From assembly GCA_019671135.1 (NCBI GenBank), contig JAHRHY010000014.1:1362001-1426000 (forward strand): a DNA stretch of 64,000 nt, read 5' to 3'. The DNA comes from Linnemannia hyalina (lineage: Eukaryota > Mortierellomycota > Mortierellomycetes > Mortierellales > Mortierellaceae). Shown here in pieces: positions 45,701 through 53,716 of this stretch (position 1 is the stretch's first letter; each line of letters begins with the position of its first letter). The position numbers and the translations under genes are program-made. Under the pieces are notes generated by a model. It was not told the origin of the DNA and made no database searches. It saw only the letters and a program-made list of their open reading frames with translations.

Positions 45701-48312
45701 TCGAGCGCAACGGTATTCTGTACCAGATGGATCTGGCGGCCTCAATCTTTCAGAAGCAGGATGGCAGACCTGTCGTTAAGTACACTCATTTGAGAGATAG
45801 GAACACATGGAAGGCTCAGTTCTTTGGCGTTGATCCTGAGAGGGCGCTCCTTCGAGATTCCAGCCTGCTGAGTCGTACCGGCAACCAATATCGCTTTGTC
45901 CACCGCTCCGTGTTGGAATACTTTTTCTCTTGCACCATCTCTGGGCCTATCAAGGAGCATGATGAATTTGATCCGCCTATCCATTTCGATTCCTCCGCCA
46001 TCTCACCCACCATCAACACCCATCCATTGTCCCAGAAGGACCTTGCCGTAGAGCTCTCGATCGTCCAATTTCTGGCGGAGCGCGTGCAGCTGGATTCTGG
46101 ATTCAAGAACGAGCTTCTCGCCATCGTTGAGCAATCCAAGACCGACGACCAAGCAGCTCGAGCCGCAGCGAACGCCATCACGATCTTGGTCAAGGCAGGA
46201 GTACGATTCAACGGAGCCGATCTTCGGGGTATTCGAGTTCCTGGAGCGGACATGTCTGGTGGAGAGTTCGACTCGGTACAACTGCAGGAGGCTGACTTGA
46301 CGGAGGTCAACTTCACCAAGAGCTGGATTCGTCAGGCTGACTTCACCAAGGCGCAGATGAAGGGAGTTCGGTTCGGGGAGATGCCGTATTTGAAGGAGAG
46401 TAGCGAAGTACACTCGTGCGCCTATTCACCTGACGGAACATCTCTCGCTGCAGGTCTTAAGGGAGGAGATATCAACATTTACGACACCTCCACATGGGCA
46501 ACGACTCACACTTTTGAAGGGCATCGAGGCGTTGTTAGGAGCATTGCCTATTCGCTAACCAGACCCCAACTCCTTTCCGGCAGCTACGATAGTACAGTAC
46601 GATTGTGGGACTGCGAGAGTGGGTCGTGCATTTTTGTGCTGGAGGGGCATACCAACGAAGTCTGGACTGTAGCGTTTTCACCCTCTGGCAAGCAGGTCGC
46701 TTCGGCTGGGGAGGACAAGACTGTAAGGCTATGGGATGTTCAGACAGGCGCCAATCTATTCAACCTGACCGGTCACACGAAGTGGATTCCTAGCATTTCC
46801 TACTCGCCTGATGGACATGCAGTTGTGTCTGTTGGCGACGATAGGATGATCCGGTTCTTTGACACACAGACTGGACAGCCAGGAGAAGTCTGGGAGAGTC
46901 AAAGTGGAGAAATGTGGAGCGTCGCATACTCTCCCGGAGGCCTAGAGATCGCCGTCGGGCTTCGTAACGGCGAGTTACTGCTCTACAATACCACTACCGG
47001 CAAGCCAACGAGGAGTTGGAAGGCTCATGACGAAAGAGTCGCGGGTGTGAGCTTTTCGCCCAACAGCCAGTGGGTCGCCACATGCAGTGATGACAGCACG
47101 GTGAAGGTCTGGAATGCAGCAACAGGATCGGTCCTTTCTGTCTTTACCGGTCGTTCTCTTCTCTACCATGTAGCCTTTTCGCCGAACGGACTTCAGCTTG
47201 CCTCATGTAGTTCTGACTGCACCATTCGAATCTGGGATGTGAGCTCGTTGGGTACAGGTGTGGACGTGGAGGGCGGATCCGACCCGTTGACGAGCGTACT
47301 CTTTTCTCCGGACGGTCGAGTTCTCTTCTGTGGCACCAAGCTGGGAACTGTACGACAGTATGATGCAGAATCTGGTGAGTCCGGACGTACCATTGTTTGC
47401 GGAGACAAACCTGTGGAGTGCCTAGCGGTCTCCCCGGATGGTCGTCGAATCGCGTCAGTTGGAAAGGAAGACAGTGTCGTCACTGTATGGAACATTGGAA
47501 CAGGTCAAGCCGATGTTGCCTTGCGCGGTCACACAGAAGAGGTGACCGCCATGGCCTTTTCAGCCGACAGCCGCTGGATTGCCACCGGCAGCGAGGACAA
47601 GACAGTGAGACTTTGGGACGCTCACTCAGGGATACTCGACCGCGTGCTTGAAGGCCATACCCGGGTAATTAATTGTTTGGTATTCTCGCCGGACAGCCAT
47701 CGAATTTTGTCGGGAAGTTGGGATGCAACTATTCGAGCCTGGGATTTGGACAGTCGCGAGTGTAGAGTCGTTGTGGATGCTGGCGGTGGTGTAGAACTTT
47801 GGACAATATCAACTTCATCCGATAGCTTGAGGGTTGCTTCAAACGCCTTTTTGGGGAACGCTGCCAAGCTTTGGAACACGGATAGCTGGCTTCCCCAACA
47901 AAGTCTAGAGCTAGGCTACCACCACGTACAATGCATTGCATTCTCGTCCTGTGGGCAATGGGTAGGCGTAGGCTGTCTCCGTTCGGTTCAGCTCTGGAAT
48001 TTCGTCGCTTACACATCGGCGGAAGGAAGAGGAGGAGGAGGAAAGTGGAAGTGTTCGGTGCGTATCCTAGATATCCTCAGTTATGTCGCCAGCTTTGCTT
48101 GGAAACCTGACACCCTGGAGTTTAGCATCGCATGCGAGAATGGGTTTCTTCAAGTGTGGAGATTGGTGGAGACGTCGGCGTCGCCGGATGCATGGTCGGC
48201 CCAGTTGGTTCGGAGCACTGGAAATCCTGTGCTAGCTGCCTCGGATGCTGTTTTTGTCGATGCTGTTGGTCTCTCCACAGTCAATCAGAAATTGCTCAAG
48301 CAGCGCGGCTAG
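42790..48312 (+). CDS. NACHT-pentapeptide-WD40 NLR-like protein, copy 4
   Basis: Complete, intronless, 1840 residues from MSSSSP at 42790 (an in-frame ATG at 42772 is an alternative). The NACHT is intact (GDSGAGKST, LICDGYDES). The winged-helix block between about 45640 and 45892 belongs to a different type from copies 1-3 (SESSQTALDFLCDDGFERNG in place of the NQVAFEELLEAGFEQSG type), with sharp edges and near-identical flanks. The C-terminus ends NQKLLKQRG, shorter than the other copies. The WD40 region is again different at blade-face positions. It diverges from P4; the DIRS-like element follows its 3' flank. Confidence 0.95.
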   Translation: MSSSSPQGNSPSPPPAPSSAPLGHPEITVDGHRVLSQLENTAPLGRASSKSSDIPTIAQGLATIQPGPASSLNHLGHRTTRDVAADVDHGPGDTSDAKSVSSGRSSKSGFRKRLSRFFKGDPKVKDTVPASGASSAPVALVRTEEHVQSAAPDRNAVPVSLGLHSPAHSAEMSSTLPIIPAAHPQPNIAANGTLRVNIFPENVIKPIYKADLPKPHARVDRTPQLVYCYSLLSKAQEPLQPTTDSDVSQDYPLDDKEKGWVQLVDPVLQDRYRWLVEQLVRAFADNTLKTSDVVTEIVLVGPVLDRETYRSLLSCFISNFEQTTALDVTLLQGLVQLVECAPSGYLVDDDLVRIATVLSKELSITHIGTSDHPLHLTLSLARVLDVMVAGKVKDLNRERDHQPMLQLLDGLKDSDNVVQKYEAIYAYQALQYAPDDETPLQVLWRYGKVAAAGAGAVSSAFKLDPEGLLKGIESLQEIGAAAVGAVSTGVEVVEALRVGADGAARASENKFDFMKKRSWYLALQGTALFIHQGRLSDFNLVVSQAPCRNNANFQWGICRQLGEIAVDPLWDVHVRQQAVDFLGELYRSGSDWKPHVDVKRWILTILIQISGISDVSVKDRAVALLLDLKKDDTTEFLGSFSLSRRLPLPTASPLLAQVQEIIKVEYDLHVLRLMRIDDYRQAVYIDPMAKLNLQDTDDHLFPLMDKVKDFLASDTQVMLVLGDSGAGKSTFNRHLEHELWQEYKAGGRIPLFINLPSLERPERDLVAEQLRTYNFLEDQIRELKLHRQFALICDGYDESQLTVNLHTTNFFNQYGQWSVKLLITCRTQYLGRDYRSRFEPKTVDRSARVANDLFQQAVISPFSREQIEDYVEHYVPLEPRTWVKKDYMDKLEAIPNLMDLVRNPFLLTLSLEALPTVVQGKFDLSRLRITRAELYDTFVVHWMAVNKRRLQDQHLSESSQTALDFLCDDGFERNGILYQMDLAASIFQKQDGRPVVKYTHLRDRNTWKAQFFGVDPERALLRDSSLLSRTGNQYRFVHRSVLEYFFSCTISGPIKEHDEFDPPIHFDSSAISPTINTHPLSQKDLAVELSIVQFLAERVQLDSGFKNELLAIVEQSKTDDQAARAAANAITILVKAGVRFNGADLRGIRVPGADMSGGEFDSVQLQEADLTEVNFTKSWIRQADFTKAQMKGVRFGEMPYLKESSEVHSCAYSPDGTSLAAGLKGGDINIYDTSTWATTHTFEGHRGVVRSIAYSLTRPQLLSGSYDSTVRLWDCESGSCIFVLEGHTNEVWTVAFSPSGKQVASAGEDKTVRLWDVQTGANLFNLTGHTKWIPSISYSPDGHAVVSVGDDRMIRFFDTQTGQPGEVWESQSGEMWSVAYSPGGLEIAVGLRNGELLLYNTTTGKPTRSWKAHDERVAGVSFSPNSQWVATCSDDSTVKVWNAATGSVLSVFTGRSLLYHVAFSPNGLQLASCSSDCTIRIWDVSSLGTGVDVEGGSDPLTSVLFSPDGRVLFCGTKLGTVRQYDAESGESGRTIVCGDKPVECLAVSPDGRRIASVGKEDSVVTVWNIGTGQADVALRGHTEEVTAMAFSADSRWIATGSEDKTVRLWDAHSGILDRVLEGHTRVINCLVFSPDSHRILSGSWDATIRAWDLDSRECRVVVDAGGGVELWTISTSSDSLRVASNAFLGNAAKLWNTDSWLPQQSLELGYHHVQCIAFSSCGQWVGVGCLRSVQLWNFVAYTSAEGRGGGGKWKCSVRILDILSYVASFAWKPDTLEFSIACENGFLQVWRLVETSASPDAWSAQLVRSTGNPVLAASDAVFVDAVGLSTVNQKLLKQRG

Positions 48313-48475
48313 GTTGCTGCCGTTTGAACAACATAGTCCATTAAACAATTTTTTTTTCATTCAGAGAGACATTAGGCATGTTCGTTGGTAAGTTTTCAGT
48401 TGCTACTGAAGGCGAATGCGGCCTTGACTAAAAATATCTTATTTTTGTTCATTGAATGGTGTGCGAGTCAATTTT

Positions 48476-48750
48476 AATGTATCTTTTCGCAGAGGACTTG
48501 TCCGACGGCTTATAAACATTGTACGAGATGGGAAACCCACTTCATGTCTAACGTGACAATCTTTATTTTCTCAGCAAATCCAAAGATAAAAGAAAAAAAG
48601 TGCAGTACATAGAACCTCACCATCCGCGTAGGAACATTGCGAGGTAGAAGGCTAAACTAAATGGGGTGGGATGGGCGGGACATGAAGTGGATTTCCCATC
48701 TCGTACAATGTTATAAGCCGTTGGACAAGTCCTCGGCGAAAAGATACATT
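48476..48750. repeat. Large inverted repeat at the 3' end of the DIRS-like element
   Basis: About 72 bp at 48476-48548 is repeated inverted at 48679-48750 with a few mismatches, separated by about 130 bp. A third partial copy of the arm end (GGGAAACCCACTTCATG) lies near 48765-48781. DIRS-type elements carry inverted termini and an internal complementary region, so these are probably the element's right terminal sequences. Confidence 0.8.
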
Positions 48751-48793
48751 GTACTTCAATAGAGGGAAACCCACTTCATGTTACTCCAGCTAA

Positions 48794-49732
48794 CTAGCCG
48801 GCCAGCGTGATCTGGGTCATGTTCTTGACGGACCGGCGAGACAAGCGATAAAAAGAATCATACGTCGCCGAGTGCGCCCAAAAACCTTGGGCTTGCACCT
48901 CGTCAGAGGAAGCACCATGCTCAATGGCCAGGGAAGAGCCGAGAGAGCGACCAGAAGGCGCCTTCTCCATGCTTGTAGGCAGAGGAAGGAGGTCAGACAC
49001 CTTGGTGATGTGGCGGCCGATCGTGTCAGAAGAGGCGGCCTGGTTGATATCGAGGATGTGTCGAATCAAGGGATTGAGAGTCCGGTTCAAAAAGGGGTGC
49101 TTGACGCTGGTAAGAGTGGAAGAGGCGAGCTGTGCCACATAGCACTGGTAGGCGGCCACAGGGCAAACAAGAGGGTCTTCATGAGGGTGAATAAAAGCCG
49201 ACTTGATAATGTGTTGGCCTGCTCGTTTCTCCTTCGGTCCCACCACTTGCAGCTCGAGTTCACCAGAAGGTAAAATTAAGCTGTGAGAGACATCCACTCG
49301 ATGGATATCTGAGGGGCGCATAAAACCGTAGACGGACAATAACCAGCACAGCTTAGGCAGTAGCTGGCCAGGTGTGAGGTCCGAGTTGGGTCCCATAGTA
49401 CGAAAGTGGTCCAGCACAGGCGTAATGTCGACGGGCGTGTTGGTGAAACGCTTGATTGCATTGCTGGACAGATGGCGGAAGAAATCGCGAAAGGTCGAGT
49501 TGTTCCAGTAGGAAAGGCGATCTGGAAATAAATTGAGGATGGCGGAGCGATAGTTGTTGACTGTTCCGGATGACCACTGTTTGGTCTCGATGCCGTCGGC
49601 CAAAAAATTGAGCAATTCGACTGCCGTAGGGTTGAACGGGTCGATCGAGTGCGTGGAACAGTAAAGGATCCATTGCGCCTGAGGACCCTTGTATTGACGT
49701 TTGCGGGCCATGGCAAGGGTAGAATCCGTCAT
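48794..49732 (-). CDS. Tyrosine recombinase of the DIRS-like element
   Basis: 312 residues from ATG at 49732, whose A is also the last base of the preceding RT/RNase H stop (TAATG), suggesting reinitiation. An N-terminal SAM-like helical part (KGPQAQWILYCSTHSIDP, WSSGTVNNYRSAI) precedes the catalytic domain: first Arg in YGFMRPSDIHRVD, then GRSLGSSLAIEHGAS, GFWAHSATYD and the presumed nucleophile Tyr in SFYRLSR. The usual H-x-x-R box reads P-S-G-R, so its His appears replaced by Pro; activity is doubtful. The frame is also open far upstream, but that part overlaps RNase H in another frame and is not coding. Confidence 0.8.
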   Translation of the reverse strand: MTDSTLAMARKRQYKGPQAQWILYCSTHSIDPFNPTAVELLNFLADGIETKQWSSGTVNNYRSAILNLFPDRLSYWNNSTFRDFFRHLSSNAIKRFTNTPVDITPVLDHFRTMGPNSDLTPGQLLPKLCWLLSVYGFMRPSDIHRVDVSHSLILPSGELELQVVGPKEKRAGQHIIKSAFIHPHEDPLVCPVAAYQCYVAQLASSTLTSVKHPFLNRTLNPLIRHILDINQAASSDTIGRHITKVSDLLPLPTSMEKAPSGRSLGSSLAIEHGASSDEVQAQGFWAHSATYDSFYRLSRRSVKNMTQITLAG

Positions 49733-50985
49733 TACTTTGACCGTGGCAGCTGATGCGCCTTCCTCCGTGAGCCGCTGCCGCTGATGCGCCAGGCTGCAAG
49801 TGTCCAGTCCAGTTGAGTCCCGTCTGGAGAAAAGGCGAGTTGATCCTGCGGGTGGATCAGGAGTGGTGGATGAAGTGCAAGGTTCCTCAGAATTGGGAAC
49901 CATATTGCTGACGGCCAATAAGGGGTCACCAGAGTGAGTGTCGACTGCTCTCTCTGTATCTTCGCCAGGCACTGAGAGATGAGGGCCCATGGTGGGCTGG
50001 CGAAACCGTTCTCCTTTATCCATGGAACTGTAAGGGCGTTTGTTGATAGCGCTTGTGGGTCCTGTTTCCACGATATGAAGCGTGGAAGTTGAGTGTTGGT
50101 CCTCGATGCAAATAGGTCCACTGTGTGTGGGCCCCACATCCTGTCGATCTGCTGGAATAGACTTGGATCCAGTGTTCATTCCGTCTGAAGCCAGAGGGCC
50201 CGAGATGGGCGGTCTGCAGGGTTGTCCTCTGACCTGATGAACGATGTCATGATCCTCGTTCCGGTCTGTAGACAATGTGTCCATATCTGGCGAGCAAGAT
50301 CCATAAGTAGTGTCGATCTGGTTCCGCCGAACTTGGTCACGTAAGCCAGAGTTGTCGTGCTGTCCGAGTGAATCTGGATCACCTTGCCTTGAACTTGGGG
50401 GAGGTGAACGGCATGGAGTACTGTCCTGAACTCCCGCCAATTGATCGACTGTTGGGATTCCTGAGGTGACCAGGGATGAGAGATCACCTTGTTGGGGAGA
50501 ACAATGCCCCAACCCCAGTCGGAGGCATCCGTGAAGAGATCCACTTCCGGAATCTGTGGAAGGAATGACTGTCCTGTCCATGACTGAAGATGATCGCGCC
50601 ACCAACTGATGTCGTTGAGCGCCTCCTTGGACAGTTGGATACTGCTGGACCAATCGAGACCAGAAGCAAAGGCGCGGTCCTTGCATGCCACCAAGTGTCG
50701 TGTTTGGAGACGTGCTGGAAGCACTGTTAGCGTGGCTGTCTGCGCTTTGCCAATGAAAAATGCTAAGCGTCGAATCGTAGTGGTTGTCGACGTCCATAGG
50801 GCTGTCGCCTCCCGTTTCAACTCGCGAACCTTGTCCTTTGGTAGGGTGAGGATCATCTTGCGCGTGTTGATGTAGAACCCCAGGTGCTTGAGGATTTGGG
50901 TCGGTCGTAAAGCGGACTTGTCGCTGTTGATCAGAAAGCCTAGGAGACCATTCAGATCCAAAATACAACGTGGCATCTTCCACAT
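49732..50985 (-). pseudogene. RT C-terminus / RNase H of the DIRS-like element (broken)
   Basis: One frame with an in-frame TGA near 50176-50178, where context (TGA followed by TLDPSLFQQIDRMWGPHTVD) implies a lost Trp. Before it: RT thumb-side motif GFLINSDKSALRPTQ and KHLGFYI, then RNase H with DASDWGWGI and HSDSTTTLAY. After it: the DIRS-specific WGPHTVDLFASRTNTQLPRF and a PPWALI segment. No RT palm motif is seen upstream. Expected to be inactive. Confidence 0.82.
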
Positions 50986-51046
50986 CTATGTCCATCTTGA
51001 TGAGGTTCATGGTGACAATCAGACAAGAGTATTTGTATAACAGCAA

Positions 51047-51419
51047 TCACGTATGCTAACCATTGTAATATTCCGGGCGTAATAATCCTACCAATCACCG
51101 CCAACTTTTCCAAACAGAAATGTACCATAGTTTTTTGCATAGATCTCTCCTGAATGTACATGTCCATCACCAGATCGCATCCTTCGCATCGAAATTAAGG
51201 GCAGTAATTCTTGGCGATGATAGTCCAAAACTTGTTCTTACTATGTTGCATCTTTGTGGTGAAATGCAGATAAGAGACTAGTTCTTAAAAAAACGCATCT
51301 TGCTTGGTGCCTATTTATATTGTATCTCTCTTGCAAATTCGGATTGTATACGTCAACTCGAATGGTACACAGGTCGTTAACAGAGAGTTGGATGTTTTAA
51401 AAAACCATTTCCGTGTGAG
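51047..51419. other. Unassigned sequence between the DIRS-like element and pirin P5
   Basis: About 370 bp, AT-rich, with no recognised frame or repeat. It could be residual element sequence or unrelated filler; the element's left edge lies somewhere here. Confidence 0.4.
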
Positions 51420-51776
51420 CTGGAATCCATGAGCGCGGGTCTGAGACTTGACCGGCATCTTAGAGTGGACAATGCCGCGACCAGCAGTCGTCCACTGCAA
51501 GTCGCCAGGTTCAATGGTTTCCTTTGCGTCCTACAAGTCCTCGTGCTGGAACTCTCCCTCGAGCATGTAAGTCACGGTCTCGAATCTGCGGTGGGGATGA
51601 TCATGGAAGCCGTCGTTCTTGTCGACCGAGAACTCGCCGAGCACGAGGAAGGGATCATGGTTACAGAGTTCGGGACGTCCGATGGATCGACGGACACGGG
51701 CTCCGAATCACACGGGTTCTCTGGAGAGGAGAGATGGTGTGATGAAGCAGGAGAAGGGGGTTGATGTAGTAGCCAT
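51420..51776 (-). pseudogene. Pirin pseudogene P5 (3' half missing)
   Basis: From ATG at 51776 (MATTSTPFSCFITPSLLSRE) it meets a TGA at about codon 23, then reads RRSIGRPEL, NHDPFLVLGEFSVDKNDGF, HDHPHRRFETVTYMLEGEF, another stop near 51530, GDLQWTTAGRGIVHSKMP and AHGFQL, where similarity ends at about 51420. The second cupin is absent. Its N-terminus is of the P4 subtype. It diverges from NLR5. Confidence 0.8.
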
Positions 51777-53716
51777 GTTGTTTTGTTGTTTTCGTTATTG
51801 AATAAGGACGACTGGCTGTGTGAATGGGGGTAATGAAAAAGACTGTTGTTGCAGTCGTTTGAAGCAAGCTCAGTCTCTTCCAATGAGAAGTGAATAAGTC
51901 AGGATAACCCTTGTGGCTTTTCATGATTAAGCACATGGCATATTTGACCAAGATGCAGGTTCCATACAATGACAGAAAGATAGGTCCCAGATAGATGATA
52001 TCTAAAAGTCCTGAACAATCATCGTCCATGTAATGCAGGTCGCCCAGGTCACCATTGACCATGGCGCATTACGTGAGAATAAAGGTCCCAAAAGAAACTA
52101 GAAGATCTTTCTCTTTCTGCTGCTGAGCAACATCGTGCTCTAGAATAGGCCTTTCCTGTGTCGCGTTCGATAGCTCTCGAAGTTTATTGAACAAAAGTTT
52201 ATCAGTTTCACAGAATTCAATCGGCGGTCAAGTTGACGTTATGGGCCTTAGCTGCTGCCACCGAAATACATACTTCACGCCTTGGCCCTCCTTCAAGAAG
52301 CCTATGCTCCAGATTTCTTTGACGTTTGCGTTCTCTGTTTGTGCTCAATAAAGCACACTTAAAACCCAATGTCAATTTTTGCTATCAAAGGAAAGAAAAG
52401 GCAAGTTGGAGTGGCGTGCATGCATGAGTGGGGTCACAGCCCAAGCAAAGCAAGAATGGGGCAGTGCACAAAAAGAAGTGGATAACCCCAAGCTTGACCT
52501 TTTCTTCTCTTCTTTTCTCTTTGGCTCACCCCCTGTCATTACCCTCCCCTGCTACATCATCCGCACACTCTCCACCACCGTCGTCCTTCTCTCTCTCATT
52601 GTCTTTCGTTATTCACACTTCTCGATCCGACATTCAGCACATTGTTCACATTGTGAATTCACTTTGCCTTTGTTCATTCACCACCTGGTTGCTCCATTAC
52701 CAACATCAACACAGACACATACCATTCCTTCCTCTTACTCGCTTGTCGAAACCCTCAACCACAACTCAACAATACAAAATAAATAAAAACGAATAGAAAA
52801 AGGCTCGTTTCAACCTTGCAGAGGTATGTCCTTCCCAACAGGTCGTGAATCGATATGTGCGTCGCTGTCTCAAGGAAGGAAAACGAGACTTTTACATAAT
52901 ACTAATACACGATTGGAATGTACATAGATACTTCCTCTTTGCCAGAAACAATCGAACTCACTATAAGTCCTCGTCGTCGCGACTCACTCAAAACCAATAA
53001 ACCAGTGTCCCTCTCGTCGTCAAGGTAAGGAAAAGTTCATGTGAAAACAGGAGCTGGAGACGATTCTTCAATTGCTCTCTTGCTTCTCGACTTCGTAGTG
53101 GTTATCCAAACCGCATGGGACATGTATTTGCTATCAAGGACAAGACAACTTCTCTGCCTACTACACACTCGCAAATCATAAGACAAAAAAACAATAAAAC
53201 CACAAAAGATCAACACCAACTACACACCCAGTAAGCGTGAGAGGACAAACACAGCAGACGAAAAGTGCAATCGCCAGCTATTCTTTAGCTAAACACGATT
53301 CTAACTGATATCTTATCGAAATAGACCAACAAGTCCTGCCAGCCAAGCGCACACCCGGTCCATCACCAAAACAAACAGAACAAAAAAAAAAAAAAAAAAG
53401 AACCCTTTTGCTACTTCTTTAGTAAGGAAGGCGAGCGATGCACAACCATCCCATGCATGTCTGGACATAAGATGCCGTCTTGTTTACAAACCTCCCCTAA
53501 CGCTGCACATACTTTTGCTGATAGCTTCGCACCCACATACCTGCCATTGGTCTACTCATCCGATCCTTCACAACCCTTTACCAGCAGCAAAGTCATTCTT
53601 TAAGCCAACACAAGGTAAAAGGAGAGTGTAATTATTACAGGTGATTTATTCCTGCCAGGTTGTCTAGAGACAAAGCTAACCAACGCCATTCATACTTGAT
53701 GTTTGTAGCTGCAACC
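51777..53716. promoter_or_regulatory. Divergent intergenic region between pirin P5 and NLR5
   Basis: Shared module with palindrome at 52645-52662, the AATAAA block near 52320-52365, donor-like sites near 52818 and 53022, an A-rich run near 53381-53399, and a possible 44-nt leader intron at 53615-53658. Almost identical to the NLR4 region. No gene is supported. Confidence 0.6.
52645..52662. promoter_or_regulatory. Composite palindrome, NLR5 intergenic copy
   Basis: TTCACATTGTGAATTCAC, identical to the other four copies. Confidence 0.5.

Larger units (their letters stand above)
48476..51046 (-). mobile_element. Decayed DIRS-like tyrosine-recombinase retroelement, 5' truncated
   Basis: Minus-strand remnant with the tail of a reverse transcriptase, RNase H, an extended DIRS-type domain and then a tyrosine recombinase, followed by inverted repeats. 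No gag and no RT catalytic core (Y-x-D-D) is visible, so the left part is lost; the left edge is uncertain. The insertion lies between the NLR4 3' flank and pirin P5 and coincides with loss of the P5 3' half. Confidence 0.8.

Noticed and set aside
49732..51046. Upstream part of the recombinase frame as a gag or extra domain
   Set aside because: It overlaps the recognisable RNase H in another frame and its own translation is Ser/Pro/Gln-rich without motifs.
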